A stretch of DNA of 64,000 nucleotides from Shewanella sp. 1CM18E (GCF_023161665.1 NZ_JALNTW010000010.1:93628-157627), one strand, 5' to 3'. Positions 18,117 to 28,265 are shown, numbered from the stretch's first letter. A program made the numbers and translations. Notes: generated by a model not told the origin, from the letters alone.

Positions 18117-18872
18117 ATGAGAAAATCGACTACTGCTATCGCTATTTTGTTAGGTCTTTCAAGCACAAGTGCTGTCGCAGTTCAAGATAAAAATTATCAA
18201 CATGAAGCAAGCTTAAGTTACACCACTAACTCAGAAGAAGTGGGTGATGGTTTGTGGAACGCAAATTACCGCTATTACTTTAAAAGTGTTGAGCAAGGAA
18301 AAACACCTTATGCGCTTAATGGGGTTTTAGCACAAGAATCAAATGTGGGGGCAAGTTACCAAAACTTCGATCCAACAGATAGCAACAGCTATGGCGTTGA
18401 TGGCGTATTTGTATTCGATTCAAATTGGTTCGTTGGTGCTAACTATCAAAAGGTTGATGTTGGGTTTTACGACTTCAAAACTTACGGAGCTGAAGTCGGT
18501 TATTACTTCAACGACACTTCCTCTGTTTCTGCGTTTTATCAAGATGGCGACGATAATTTTGTGGAAACCTATGGTTTAAAGCTTCGTAGCTATTTAGCGT
18601 TGCAATCTACAGCGGGTATTGATCTTAATGCTCAATGGGCACATAACGATTTTGATGATGTGTTCAGTGTCGGTGCAGATTGGTATATCAGTAATGCATG
18701 GTCTGTTGGAGTCGGTTACGTCAATAGCGACAATGATGACGCATTTGATGTGCGTACAGCATATTGGTTACGCATTACCGATGGCATTTCAGCTAATTTT
18801 AATGTGTCGAAAGTTTTGGACTCTGACTACGATGGCGTGGGCTTAGGTTTAGGTATTGTTGGCCGTTTCTAA
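18117..18872 (+). CDS. Putative outer-membrane porin / beta-barrel protein
   Basis: The 251-residue product has a signal peptide (MRKSTTAIAILLGLSSTSAVA) followed by alternating polar and hydrophobic strands rich in Tyr, Asp and Asn (for example WNANYRYYFKS, YGAEVGYYF, WSVGVGYVNSDND), and it ends with GLGIVGRF, a C-terminal Phe typical of outer-membrane barrels inserted by BAM. I chose the ATG at 18117, with AAGGGA upstream at good spacing, over the TTG at 18114. It looks like the Shewanella 'putative porin' group; the transported solute is unknown. Confidence 0.75.
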   Translation: MRKSTTAIAILLGLSSTSAVAVQDKNYQHEASLSYTTNSEEVGDGLWNANYRYYFKSVEQGKTPYALNGVLAQESNVGASYQNFDPTDSNSYGVDGVFVFDSNWFVGANYQKVDVGFYDFKTYGAEVGYYFNDTSSVSAFYQDGDDNFVETYGLKLRSYLALQSTAGIDLNAQWAHNDFDDVFSVGADWYISNAWSVGVGYVNSDNDDAFDVRTAYWLRITDGISANFNVSKVLDSDYDGVGLGLGIVGRF

Positions 18873-18900
18873 ATAGTATTGATAAGTCGTTTTGCATGAA

Positions 18901-18926
18901 AAAGCACAGTCATCAGATTGTGCTTT
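18901..18926 (+). terminator. Terminator after the porin-like gene
   Basis: AAAGCACA / TGTGCTTT stem of 8 bp with a ten-base loop, then TT. Moderate strength. Confidence 0.6.
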
Positions 18927-19461
18927 ATTAACTTTGCTAGCAAAATCATTAGGACTTACTAAAGTTAATGAGAGATTTAGATTAACTTATCCTGGTTGTT
19001 TCAATTATCGAATTTAGATTTTATCGCTGTGATAGTTCATGTCTTATACATCTGTATCATTTTGTGTCTGCATGTTTTATAGTGCGCAAATCAAGTGTCG
19101 TTGTTTGGTTTTAACACCTTAAATTAATGACGTCGAAATGTAATCGACATAATCATTTAGTATTAGATAAAAGATAATTGAATAGTCCGCAATGTTGAAA
19201 GTGTTAGAATAATATCAGTTATATCGTGCTTTTATATCAAATTGCTACGACATAAAAAGGAATGTAATAGAATGGAATTCTTATTTATCCTATGTAAGTT
19301 TTGAACTGAGTCTTCCGTCATCGAACCTCAAGGCTTTTTATATTGTATTCAATGTTTAAACCTGGGTGTTTTCCTTAAATTTATTCCTATTGTATTTTAG
19401 CGTTATCTAAACCTAATGGGTTGGATAATAGATTTTCAAATATATGTTATTGGGATCTTTA
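18927..19461. other. Intergenic region
   Basis: About 530 AT-rich bases; no gene, strong hairpin or repeat was recognised. Confidence 0.35.
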
Positions 19462-19956
19462 ATGAGAATATTTACTCTAGTTTTAGTCTTATTTTCTTTT
19501 CATAGTTCAGCCGCTTTATTTGGAGTGGACTGGGGAGAGAATATTGATAAATATGGCGAACTAACAAAGAGGGACGAGTACTATAAAGTTGTGACTAATA
19601 GTCTCCCTGAGCATTTACTTATAGCTAAACAGTATGAGCTGGTTCAACAGCCTGATAGCGGTTTAGTAAAAATATCGATGACTAGCTTTGAATACTCTGC
19701 CTTTGGCGATAGCTTTCAAGATGACTACGTTGAGTTGCAAGGCCTATTAATCAATGATGGTTATCAAACAAAAGAGTTCAGAGAAAGTGAACTATCAAGC
19801 TATCAATGTATATTTCAAGGTGAGTGTGTTGGTATGCTTTGGGTTGGCGTAAATCATAATGATAGTATTGTAACGCTAGAGCAAAGAATGAATGGTCGAG
19901 AACGTTCATTTATTCGTTTGGAGGTTAAGGCTAATAACTTTGCATCTAATAAATAG
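19462..19956 (+). CDS. Hypothetical secreted protein
   Basis: This 164-residue protein begins with a signal peptide (MRIFTLVLVLFSFHSSAA) and an acidic, Tyr-rich mature part with two Cys in CIFQGEC that may form a disulfide in the periplasm. I chose the ATG at 19462, with GGGA six bases upstream, rather than the in-frame ATG at 19444, because it gives a normal signal peptide. No family was recognised. It stands between two AT-rich gaps, and its base composition is lower in GC than the trp or nqr genes, which may mean a recently acquired gene. Confidence 0.6.
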   Translation: MRIFTLVLVLFSFHSSAALFGVDWGENIDKYGELTKRDEYYKVVTNSLPEHLLIAKQYELVQQPDSGLVKISMTSFEYSAFGDSFQDDYVELQGLLINDGYQTKEFRESELSSYQCIFQGECVGMLWVGVNHNDSIVTLEQRMNGRERSFIRLEVKANNFASNK

Positions 19957-20369
19957 TAGTCGTGAGTGGATTAACAAAACCAAGAACTTGGCGTTCATAG
20001 AGTTATATATTTGGGATTAAGTTATTAATAGAGTTATATCCCATATAGCACTCATTACTGTGTTGTTGGGTCGGCGTCTCGCAAATATAGAAGTGAAGGT
20101 TTTCGGCGGTTAATCTACTCAGGTCAATAATGCAAATAATAAAATTTAGTGTTATTACCTATAAATTAATTAAACATCTACTTTTTATATGGATATATTC
20201 ACCTTGAGTTTTTGTGGTTATCTATCGCTACTTATACAAACGGGGTAGTAAAGCCGATATTATTGAACTTTATACCGCCATGCCTATTACTTTCATAACG
20301 CCTTAAACATTGGCTGGTACAGGTACTTTGAGTTAACATTCAACTACTGAATTGTTAGAGATAAATTTT
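19957..20369. other. Intergenic region
   Basis: About 410 AT-rich bases with many stops in all frames; nothing recognised. Confidence 0.35.
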
Positions 20370-20669
20370 GTGGCGGAACTTTATATTGTAGGTCTAGTGG
20401 CTGCGGTACTAACTATGGGATATCTGTCTATTTATCCTAAAATTGCAGGTAGTAATATTAATAAAATTTCGCTTTGCGATATTGCTTGTTCACTGTTTGT
20501 ATTTGTCTTGGTGGGGAGTAAGTTTTGGGGTACAGGTTATGTGTTTAACGCGATACTGTTTAGCACTAACTGGTTTTGGTTTACGCTATTTATTTACGTA
20601 TTAATCGAGATCCCATTAGCGATTTGGTATGTTAAAAAGCATGGAGTTCAGTTTGAAGGTAAGCTCTAG
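20370..20669 (+). CDS. Small hypothetical membrane protein
   Basis: About 99 residues with three predicted TM segments (YIVGLVAAVLTMGYLSIY, ACSLFVFVLVG, and WFWFTLFIYVLIEIPLAIWY) and a short basic tail. I prefer the GTG at 20370 with AGAG nine bases upstream; a TTG at 20352 would add six residues. No known domain. It is likely an inner-membrane protein. Confidence 0.5.
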   Translation: MAELYIVGLVAAVLTMGYLSIYPKIAGSNINKISLCDIACSLFVFVLVGSKFWGTGYVFNAILFSTNWFWFTLFIYVLIEIPLAIWYVKKHGVQFEGKL

Positions 20670-21074
20670 ATTACAGTATCCGTAAAGGGCTAGCTAAAGG
20701 CGTAAAATTGTTGGCTAAAATTGAAGGTGCTAAGCTAAGAAAGTAAGCTTAGCACCTGTAGCTACCACGGAACGATGACACATCTTTAGTTATCTCTTAT
20801 GTATCTTTAATTTAAGTTTTCTATGTTTTGATTGCGCAGTAGTTTGCTGCCTATAGATATCAGCAATAGATTTGTACGGATCACAGATACTACCAAATAG
20901 GCATCTGACCAGCATGAAGATATAAAGTTGCAATAAGTAGGCATAAAATCGATAAAGCGTGATCTGCTAATCAAACTCAAAATATACTCACTAGAATGTT
21001 AATTCTCTGACATTTTTTATCGACTTTGCGGATTATAATCCGCCTCAGTTTCCGTACTGTTGAGTTAATTTTCA
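20670..21074. other. Intergenic region with a perfect 12-bp hairpin, upstream of the sulfotransferase
   Basis: Contains an inverted repeat AGGTGCTAAGCT / AGCTTAGCACCT (20725-20736 with 20746-20757, loop of 9) without a T tract on either side. No gene was seen. The hairpin may terminate the small membrane gene or be a protein-binding site. Confidence 0.45.
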
Positions 21075-22880
21075 ATGTCTAAACCAGCTTTGCTTCTTTC
21101 GGCGTTAGCCTTGTCTTTAAGTTTGTGCTCAGCACAAACCTTTGCTTCTATCGATGGCATGAAACCTAAACCTGTAGCAGGGGCTCCTTTAGGTTATATC
21201 ATTCATAACCCTTATGAAAATGCACCACTTACCGCTCTAGTTACTTTAGCGGGTCATACTATTTCGGGCGTAGAAGTCACTGTGCATGCTAATGATGCAG
21301 ATGGTGTAAGCCTGACTTATCAGGTTGATGATATGCGGGTGATGGATGAAGGCGGCGTGCCAATTTTTGGCCTGTATCCAGCATTTATGAATAAGTTTAC
21401 CGTGAAGTGGACCGAGAACGGAGAGCGTAAGTCGCACGATTATCAAATGCTGACACCAGATATCGACATGGGCTTTTCTGAAAGCCAGTGGGCGAAAGCA
21501 CCAATTGTTGAGGTTGAGCACGTTGATGCTGACTTTAAAGACAGATTGTACTTTGTTAACTGGACTAATGCTGACGGTAAAGCTGCGCCACTGATGCACA
21601 ATAACTCCGATGCACCAGGCGCCTTTTCTTGGGACGGTAAGCCTGGGTTTTTCATTATCGATACCGCGGGTGATATTCGCTGGTATATGAATCCTTATAC
21701 CACTCATGATGCTAAAACCTATGACAATGCAGGTTACGCTATGGGCATGAACGTCACTAAAGATGGCAACATGGTTTGGGTACAGGGCCAAGGCTGGAAG
21801 AAAATGTCGATCATGGGGCGAATGATCTCTGAGCATAATCTGCCGGGTAACTTTATTGATGCCTCCCATGAGGGCATTGAAGGCGCTAACGGTAACGTAT
21901 TTATTCGCGCAGCGGCTAAAGATTACCGCACCGCTGATGGCCGCTTGGTGAATACCGTGCGCGATCAGATTATTGAAGTGGATAACACTGGTAAGTTAGT
22001 TGATTACTGGGACTTAAACACCATCCTAGATCCTATGCGTGACGCCGCGTTATTATCGCTCGATGCGGGCGCAGTGTGTTTGAACATTAACCTTGACGAT
22101 GCTGGCCACCAAACTACAGAAGAAGATTTAGCGAAAGCACCGTATGGCGATATTCATGGCGTTGCTACGGGTCGTAACTGGGCGCATGTTAACTCGATTG
22201 AATATGATCCAACAGATGACAGCATTATTTTGAGTTCGCGTCATCAGTCTGCTGTGTTTAAGATTGGCCGCGACAAGCAAGTGAAATGGATTTTAAGTGC
22301 CAGCAAGGGCTGGAGCGACAAGTTCCAAGACAAGCTACTTAAGCCTATCACGGCTGACGGTGAACCAATTTGGTGTAACGAGAAAGGCGCATGTCAGGAT
22401 AAAGATTTTGACTTTAGCTGGACATCACACACAGCGTATTTAGTGCCTGAAAAGGGGACCTTGACTGTGTTTGATAACGGCGATGGTCGTGACTTAGGTC
22501 AGCCGATGTTTGCCAACGAAAAGTACTCTCGTTCAGTTGAGTATAAAATCGATGAGCAAAATATGACTGTGCAGCAAGTTTGGGAATACGGTAAGGACGA
22601 ATTGGGCTATGAAGGCTACTCACCTGTGACGTCTATTGTTAAATACCAAGCGGATAAAGACAGTATGATGAGCTACTTCGCTTCTGCCGGCCTATTCGGC
22701 TTAGGTGGCGGTTACGGTAACTTAAAGATGGATGACACTACGGGTAAGGTGCAATCTATCTTAGTTGAGCACAGATATGGCGAAACTAAGCCTGCTGTTC
22801 GCATCAATATCGACAGCCACGATATGTTTGCGACGGGTTACCGCGCTCAGGTTATTCGTGTCAATGATATGTTGAAATAA
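21075..22880 (+). CDS. assT: Periplasmic arylsulfate sulfotransferase
   Basis: This 601-residue enzyme transfers sulfate between phenolic compounds in the periplasm without PAPS. A signal peptide (ending about QTFA) precedes an N-terminal beta domain and a six-bladed propeller. Expected catalytic residues are present: His265 (DASHEGIEG), His371 (AHVNSIEYDP), Arg389 (SSRHQSAVFKIG) and His452 (WTSHTAYL). They correspond to His252, His356, Arg374 and His436 of the E. coli CFT073 enzyme. A Cys pair in WCNEKGACQ matches the disulfide made by DsbL. Unlike E. coli, no dsbL/dsbI genes are adjacent. Confidence 0.92.
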   Translation: MSKPALLLSALALSLSLCSAQTFASIDGMKPKPVAGAPLGYIIHNPYENAPLTALVTLAGHTISGVEVTVHANDADGVSLTYQVDDMRVMDEGGVPIFGLYPAFMNKFTVKWTENGERKSHDYQMLTPDIDMGFSESQWAKAPIVEVEHVDADFKDRLYFVNWTNADGKAAPLMHNNSDAPGAFSWDGKPGFFIIDTAGDIRWYMNPYTTHDAKTYDNAGYAMGMNVTKDGNMVWVQGQGWKKMSIMGRMISEHNLPGNFIDASHEGIEGANGNVFIRAAAKDYRTADGRLVNTVRDQIIEVDNTGKLVDYWDLNTILDPMRDAALLSLDAGAVCLNINLDDAGHQTTEEDLAKAPYGDIHGVATGRNWAHVNSIEYDPTDDSIILSSRHQSAVFKIGRDKQVKWILSASKGWSDKFQDKLLKPITADGEPIWCNEKGACQDKDFDFSWTSHTAYLVPEKGTLTVFDNGDGRDLGQPMFANEKYSRSVEYKIDEQNMTVQQVWEYGKDELGYEGYSPVTSIVKYQADKDSMMSYFASAGLFGLGGGYGNLKMDDTTGKVQSILVEHRYGETKPAVRINIDSHDMFATGYRAQVIRVNDMLK

Positions 22881-22941
22881 CAGTGAGATGTAAAAGTAAT
22901 TCAGTGCTGAATTAATCGGTTACAGAATCGAACTCACCAAT

Positions 22942-22970
22942 AAAAATAGCGCCATTAAGGCGCTATTTTT
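22942..22970. terminator. Bidirectional terminator between assT and trpA
   Basis: AAAAATAGCGCC / GGCGCTATTTTT stem (22942-22953 with 22959-22970) between convergent genes, with A and T runs on both sides. Confidence 0.9.
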
Positions 22971-22992
22971 GTATCTGTCGTTCGGCTATTAA

Positions 22993-23802
22993 CTAGCGAG
23001 CAGTAGCCGCTTTCATATTACGGGTAAATTCAGCAAGCGCGCCTAAAAGCGCAGACTCGTTGTCTTTATTGGCTTCAATGATTTTTACTACCGCAGAACC
23101 TGAAATAGCACCTGCAGCGCCTGCATCAATAGCCGCTTTAACCTGGCTAGGCTCTGCAATACCAAAACCGAGCAGCGGCGGCGCACCATTAAACTCTTTT
23201 AGGCGATTGAGAATATCACCAATTGGCATACCCGCTTTTGACTCTGTACCAGTTACCCCTGCGCGTGATAACAAGTAGGTGTAGCCTTCGCCTTTTTCGC
23301 TAACTAACTTTAAGGTATCGCTGTCGGCATTTGGCGGTGCGATAAAGATAGGGCATACACCATGGGCTTTAGCTGACTCGATAAACGGCGCGGCTTCTTC
23401 CACTGGCACATCGGCAATCAATACCGAGTCGACACCGGCGGCTTGGCATTTTGCGTAAAATGCATCAACACCATTCGCGAACACCAGATTAGCGTACAGT
23501 AATAGGCCAATCGGCAAGTCAGGGTACTTAGCACGAATGCTCGCTAGCATTTCAAAACACTGACTTGGTGTGGTACCAGCGGCCAAAGAGCGTAAATTAG
23601 CGCCTTGAATAACAGGGCCATCGGCTAGAGGGTCTGAAAATGGAAAGCCTAGCTCTAGGGCATCGGCACCGTTTTCGACTAAGGTGTCGATGATTTTTAG
23701 TGATAATTCTGGTGACGGATCACCTAAGGTCACGAATGGCACAAATGCGCCTTGGTTTTTTTCATTTAGGGCGGCAAAGGCTGCCTGGTAACGTTGACTC
23801 AT
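22993..23802 (-). CDS. trpA: Tryptophan synthase alpha subunit
   Basis: A 269-residue TIM-barrel enzyme that cleaves indole-3-glycerol phosphate to indole, passed to TrpB. Family motifs are present: [13 protein letters not shown], the catalytic Glu in [18 protein letters not shown], and [12 protein letters not shown] chose the ATG at 23802, preceded by AGGAG; the frame is open further upstream into trpB, but those residues (repeated NKKLS) are out-of-frame trpB sequence. It lies ten bases after trpB and is the last gene of the operon. Confidence 0.96.
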   Translation of the reverse strand: MSQRYQAAFAALNEKNQGAFVPFVTLGDPSPELSLKIIDTLVENGADALELGFPFSDPLADGPVIQGANLRSLAAGTTPSQCFEMLASIRAKYPDLPIGLLLYANLVFANGVDAFYAKCQAAGVDSVLIADVPVEEAAPFIESAKAHGVCPIFIAPPNADSDTLKLVSEKGEGYTYLLSRAGVTGTESKAGMPIGDILNRLKEFNGAPPLLGFGIAEPSQVKAAIDAGAAGAISGSAVVKIIEANKDNESALLGALAEFTRNMKAATAR

Positions 23803-23812
23803 TGCCACTCTC

Positions 23813-25039
23813 CTAGTTGTTTTGCTTGTTAGTTTGTTGCTCAGCTTCTTGTTGCTCAACTTCTTGTTGCTCAAGAATGTCCGCAACCGTGAAGATATCT
23901 TTGTCGCCGCGGCCCGACAGGTTAACCACTAATAGGGTTTCTTTGGTTGCCTCTTTTGCAAGTTTTACTGCGTAAGCTAAAGCGTGAGCAGACTCAAGCG
24001 CTGGAATAATCCCCTCACAGCGTGCCAGCAGCTGGAACGCTTCTAATGCTTCATCATCAGTGGCTGACTCGTAAGTCGCGCGGCCTGTTGCGGCAAGGTG
24101 CGCGTGCTGCGGCCCAACCGATGGGAAATCAAGACCGGCTGACACTGAGTAAGACTCTTCGATTTGCCCTTCAACATCTTGCATTAGCGGCGCTTTCATA
24201 CCAAAGAAAATACCGGTTTTACCATGCTTTAGTGGCGCGCCGTGCATTGGGGTATCAATACCTTTACCCGCAGGTTCTACACCAATCAATGCCACTTCTT
24301 CATCATCGATAAAGTCGGCAAACATACCAATGGCGTTAGAGCCACCGCCCACGCAAGCGATAACCGCATCAGGAAGACGACCTTCACGCTCAAGAATTTG
24401 CGCCTTGGTTTCTTCACCAATCATACGTTGGAACTCACGCACAATCGTTGGGAACGGGTGTGGGCCCGCAGCCGTACCAAGTAGGTAGTGGGCTTTATCA
24501 TAGCTACCAGACCAGTCACGCATGGCTTCGTTACAGGCATCTTTTAGGGTGGATGAACCTGAAGTGACCGGAATAACCTCAGCACCCATGAGTTTCATTC
24601 TAAATACGTTAGGTGATTGACGCTCAACATCTTTTGCGCCCATGTACACTTTACATTTAAGTCCAAGTAATGCACAGGCAAGGGCAGTTGCAACGCCATG
24701 TTGACCTGCACCAGTTTCTGCAATGATCTCTTTTTTACCCATACGCTTGGCGAGTAATGCCTGACCTAGCACCTGGTTAGTCTTGTGAGCGCCGCCGTGT
24801 AGCAAGTCTTCACGCTTTAGGTAAATTTTAGCCAGTGGGTTAGGGCTTAAATTACGGGTTAAAGTCAACGCCGTTGGACGACCAGCATAGTTCTTTAATA
24901 GCTCGGTAAATTCCTGTTGAAAGCTTTCATCTTGTTGGGCCTCAATAAAAGCGCTTTCAAGTTGCTTAAGTGCTGGCATTAAGATTTGTGGTACGTACAT
25001 ACCACCGTATTCCCCAAAGTATGGGTTTAACTTGCTCAT
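23813..25039 (-). CDS. trpB: Tryptophan synthase beta subunit
   Basis: A 408-residue PLP enzyme that condenses indole with serine. Key motifs: the PLP lysine in [12 protein letters not shown], the GAGQHGVA loop and the phosphate-binding GGGSNAIG. It is about ten residues longer than the E. coli protein owing to a Gln/Glu-rich tail ([13 protein letters not shown]) encoded by a 15-base tandem repeat at 23831-23873. A hairpin lies between it and trpCF. Confidence 0.96.
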   Translation of the reverse strand: MSKLNPYFGEYGGMYVPQILMPALKQLESAFIEAQQDESFQQEFTELLKNYAGRPTALTLTRNLSPNPLAKIYLKREDLLHGGAHKTNQVLGQALLAKRMGKKEIIAETGAGQHGVATALACALLGLKCKVYMGAKDVERQSPNVFRMKLMGAEVIPVTSGSSTLKDACNEAMRDWSGSYDKAHYLLGTAAGPHPFPTIVREFQRMIGEETKAQILEREGRLPDAVIACVGGGSNAIGMFADFIDDEEVALIGVEPAGKGIDTPMHGAPLKHGKTGIFFGMKAPLMQDVEGQIEESYSVSAGLDFPSVGPQHAHLAATGRATYESATDDEALEAFQLLARCEGIIPALESAHALAYAVKLAKEATKETLLVVNLSGRGDKDIFTVADILEQQEVEQQEAEQQTNKQNN

Positions 25040-25069
25040 ATTCTTGTCCTATTTCTTTTCAATTTTTGG

Positions 25070-25090
25070 CCACAGGCGCTTTGCCTGTGG
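25070..25090. repeat. Hairpin in the trpCF-trpB gap
   Basis: CCACAGGC / GCCTGTGG arms with a five-base loop in a 119-base gap. There is no T tract on the operon strand, so it looks like a processing or stability element rather than a terminator. Confidence 0.5.
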
Positions 25091-25158
25091 TGATAATTCT
25101 GTTTGCGCTCACTTTAGCTCTGTTTGCTTCAGTTCTGCTCAGTACGGTCCGGCTCGGA

Positions 25159-26586
25159 TTAGTACTGACGCAAAAGCTTAAACGCTGCGCTAATTTTACT
25201 TGGATCTTTAATGCCAGGGCTTTGCTCAAGGCCTGAGTTAAAATCTAAGCCATAAAATCCTTGGGCGGCAGCATCGAGGGCATTGTCTGGGCTTAACCCT
25301 CCAGCAAGTAATGCCGTCTCTTTATTCGGTAGTACAGTTTGCCAGTCAAAAGCTTGGCCTGTTCCGCCAAATTGGCCTGCAGACTTGCTATCAAACACTA
25401 CGCGGTCAGTCCCCTCTGGGATTATCACAGGATCATTATTATCAACGCTGACCGCAACCGCCTTCCATATTTGAGTCGGGCTGTTGTGTGTGGCTAAGAT
25501 TGCTTTTAAGGCATCAATTTCGAGGGCGGTTTCTTTCCCGTGCAGTTGCACGGCAAATAGATTTAATTCAACTGCGAGTTTGGCAATCACATCGGTGGCT
25601 TCATTGACGAAAACGCCTACTAAATTGAGTTTAGTGCCGCTGTTGTTAAGCTCTGTGACTAACTCTAGTGCTTGCTCTGGCGTTACCGCACGCGGAGATT
25701 TCTTCGCAAAGATAAGGCCGCCGTAGACTGCGCCGGCTTTGGCTGCGGCTTGCATATCTTCAAGGCGAGTTAGACCGCAGATCTTGTTGTGGCCAAAGGT
25801 TAATGTACGGCAAGCAAGGTCTAAATCATCTTCTGCCATTAACGAGCTGCCAACTAAGAAGCCATCCACTAATGGCGCTAAACGGCGAACTTGGGCTTGG
25901 TTATAAATGCCTGATTCGCTAATCACCACTCTGTCGGCCGGAATATGCGGTGCAAGTTCCTCTGTGGTAGCAAGGTCTGTCGATAGATCGCGCAGGTTAC
26001 GATTATTAATCCCAATAATCTTGGCATTAAGCGCAATGGCGCGAGTCAGCTCAGCTTCATTACTGACCTCAGTTAAAATATCGAGTTGATACTTAGCCGC
26101 TTCGGTGGCTAGTGCTTGGTAGCGATTATCATCGAGTACAGAAAGCATTAACAATATTGCATCGGCGCCTTGATGAGCGGCCAATTTTACTTGGTATTCA
26201 TCAACGAAAAAGTCTTTGCATAAAATTGGCTGAGTGACGCGAGCACGTACACGCGGGATATAATCCATATCACCTTGGAAGAACTGCTCATCAGTTAATA
26301 CCGAAATACCCGCCGCGTAGTGGTTATAAACATCGGCAATGGCATCGACATCAAACACATCACGGATAAGCCCTTTTGATGGACTGGCTTTTTTACACTC
26401 TAAAATAAAGCCGGCATTGGGCGCTTTAAGGGCATCAAATAAGCTTCTGTCAGACACTTTTGGCGATAAGTCATTTTCAGCAAAGCGTTGCTTGAGTAAG
26501 GCTATATGCGCCGCTTTGGTATCGACAATTTTAGTCAGTACGTTATTTTCTTTTACCGCGGGTGCATCTCTTAAATCCGTGCTCAC
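25159..26586 (-). CDS. trpCF: Bifunctional indole-3-glycerol phosphate synthase / phosphoribosylanthranilate isomerase
   Basis: A 475-residue fusion of two TIM barrels, as in E. coli. Residues about 15-270 are TrpC (LECKKASPSKG, LCKDFFVDEYQV, IGINNRNLRDL, ISESGIYN). The C-terminal part is TrpF (KICGLTRLEDM, VGVFVNEA, VQLHGKE, LLAGGLSPDN, and FNSGLEQSPGIKD). It catalyses two consecutive steps of tryptophan synthesis. It starts one base after trpD. Confidence 0.96.
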   Translation of the reverse strand: MSTDLRDAPAVKENNVLTKIVDTKAAHIALLKQRFAENDLSPKVSDRSLFDALKAPNAGFILECKKASPSKGLIRDVFDVDAIADVYNHYAAGISVLTDEQFFQGDMDYIPRVRARVTQPILCKDFFVDEYQVKLAAHQGADAILLMLSVLDDNRYQALATEAAKYQLDILTEVSNEAELTRAIALNAKIIGINNRNLRDLSTDLATTEELAPHIPADRVVISESGIYNQAQVRRLAPLVDGFLVGSSLMAEDDLDLACRTLTFGHNKICGLTRLEDMQAAAKAGAVYGGLIFAKKSPRAVTPEQALELVTELNNSGTKLNLVGVFVNEATDVIAKLAVELNLFAVQLHGKETALEIDALKAILATHNSPTQIWKAVAVSVDNNDPVIIPEGTDRVVFDSKSAGQFGGTGQAFDWQTVLPNKETALLAGGLSPDNALDAAAQGFYGLDFNSGLEQSPGIKDPSKISAAFKLLRQY

Positions 26587-26587
26587 A

Positions 26588-27646
26588 TTAAGCTCCTTTA
26601 CCGGCTTGGCTAGCGTCGCTAAGCTGGGTCAATAATTGGTAGGCTTTACCGCTGTTAATGGTCTCGAGTGCTAACGCTGTGCCTGATTTAATATCATCGC
26701 AAACGCCTGCTACATAAAGCGCGCAGCCTGCATTGATGGCAACGGCGTTCATGTGAGCGCTTTGGCCTGTACCTTGTAAAATTGCCCGGGTGTACGCAGC
26801 ATTTTCACCCGGTGCGCCGCCTTCTAAATCTGTTAGTTTTGCTTCTGTTACGCCAAGCATGGCAGGGGTAATCGTATATTCGATGATAGCGCCATCTTTT
26901 AGCTCATTGACTAAAGTGTCGCCATGCAGCGCGACTTCATCAAGGCCGCTACCGTGCACCACCATGGCGCGCTTAATACCAAGGGCTTTTACGACCTCAG
27001 CAATAGGGGCAACGAGTTCTGGGCTATATACACCAAGTAACATAAAGTCAGGGCGAGACGGGTTAATCAGTGGCCCTAATACATTAAATAGAGTGCGAGT
27101 TTTTAGTGCTTGGCGAACAGGTACTGCATGAGCCACGCCGCCGTGATAGTGAGGCGCAAACAAGAAGCACAGACCTAGCTCATCTAAGCAGTCACGCGCC
27201 GTTTCTGGTGCCATGGTTAAATCGATACCAAATTGCGCTAATAAATCAGATGAACCGGATTTGCTCGATACGCTGCGGTTGCCGTGTTTAGCAACCTTTG
27301 CGCCTGCAGCCGCTGCGACAAACGCTGCAGTGGTTGAGATATTAATGGTGTTGTGACCATCGCCACCTGTACCAACAATATCGACAATACCTTGTTTAAC
27401 GGTTGCTTCACTCGGCGTCGGGAAGGCTTTAGCTGCTGCGCGCAGTGCATCTGCTGCACCTGAAATTTCATCAATGGTTTCACCGCGCATCTTCATCGCA
27501 ACGAGCATACCCGCCATGGTGACTTCATTCATTTCACCTTGAATGATTTGGCTAAATAGCGCTTTAGCTTGTGCTCGCGTTAAACTTTCACCCAGATAAA
27601 GTGTTTCGATAAGGGCTGCAGTCGGTTTGATTTCTGTTTGAGTCAT
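26588..27646 (-). CDS. trpD: Anthranilate phosphoribosyltransferase
   Basis: A 352-residue enzyme joining anthranilate to PRPP. Motifs: the glycine-rich DIVGTGGDGHNTINIST, KHGNRSVSSKSGSSD, and the DE pair in HGSGLDEVALHG-type metal site region. It is separate from trpG, unlike the fused trpGD of E. coli. It starts four bases after the trpG stop and ends one base before trpCF. Confidence 0.96.
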   Translation of the reverse strand: MTQTEIKPTAALIETLYLGESLTRAQAKALFSQIIQGEMNEVTMAGMLVAMKMRGETIDEISGAADALRAAAKAFPTPSEATVKQGIVDIVGTGGDGHNTINISTTAAFVAAAAGAKVAKHGNRSVSSKSGSSDLLAQFGIDLTMAPETARDCLDELGLCFLFAPHYHGGVAHAVPVRQALKTRTLFNVLGPLINPSRPDFMLLGVYSPELVAPIAEVVKALGIKRAMVVHGSGLDEVALHGDTLVNELKDGAIIEYTITPAMLGVTEAKLTDLEGGAPGENAAYTRAILQGTGQSAHMNAVAINAGCALYVAGVCDDIKSGTALALETINSGKAYQLLTQLSDASQAGKGA

Positions 27647-27650
27647 TATC

Positions 27651-28265
27651 TTATCCTTTATCGTTATGCTGGCCGCTTTGCTTCAATGCGTGCGCTAAAT
27701 AATCTAAGCTTTGTACTAATAGTTGGCTTCCTAAAGTCGTTAAAATTGACTCGGGATGAAACTGAAAGCCGACCGCTTTATCTTGGCGGTGAATAATCGC
27801 CATTGGCATCTCTTCTGTAGTCGCAATCACTTCTAAACACTCTGGCACTTTGGTTGCCACTAAGCTGTGATAACGGGCTACAGGCAGCGGTGAGGGTAAG
27901 CCGTTAAAGATATCCTCACCGTTATGAAATGTTGGGCTGGCTTTACCATGTACCACTTGGCCTGCACGCTCAACTTTACCGCCATAATGCTCAACTAAAG
28001 CTTGATGGCCAAGGCATATACCTAGCATAGGCACTTTACCGGCGACACATTCAATTAAGGCCATTAGTGAGCCTGCTTCATGGGGGGCGCCGGGCCCTGG
28101 CGACAGCACTAATGCTGTAGGTACGGTTTCGTTTAAGAGTTTGCTGGCAATAAAGTCTGCGTCGACATCGTTACGGTAAATCACCACTTCATAGCCTAGG
28201 CTTCTAAACTGGTCGACTAGGTTGTAAGTGAACGAGTCGAAGTTATCGAGTAAATAGATTTTCAT
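27651..28265 (-). CDS. trpG: Anthranilate synthase glutamine amidotransferase component
   Basis: A 204-residue class I glutamine amidotransferase with the nucleophile Cys in MLGICLGHQAL, the oxyanion segment LSPGPGAP and the His/Glu pair in FQFHPESIL. It delivers ammonia to TrpE. The start overlaps the trpE stop by four bases, which favours equal production of the two subunits. Confidence 0.96.
   Translation of the reverse strand: MKIYLLDNFDSFTYNLVDQFRSLGYEVVIYRNDVDADFIASKLLNETVPTALVLSPGPGAPHEAGSLMALIECVAGKVPMLGICLGHQALVEHYGGKVERAGQVVHGKASPTFHNGEDIFNGLPSPLPVARYHSLVATKVPECLEVIATTEEMPMAIIHRQDKAVGFQFHPESILTTLGSQLLVQSLDYLAHALKQSGQHNDKG

Noticed and set aside
21246..21869. 207-codon minus-strand frame inside assT
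   Set aside because: No family resemblance or start signals; assT on the other strand has all its catalytic residues.
23803..23886. N-terminal extension of trpA into the trpB 3' end
   Set aside because: The repeated NKKLS stretch is out-of-frame reading of the trpB tail; the ATG at 23802 has a good ribosome site.
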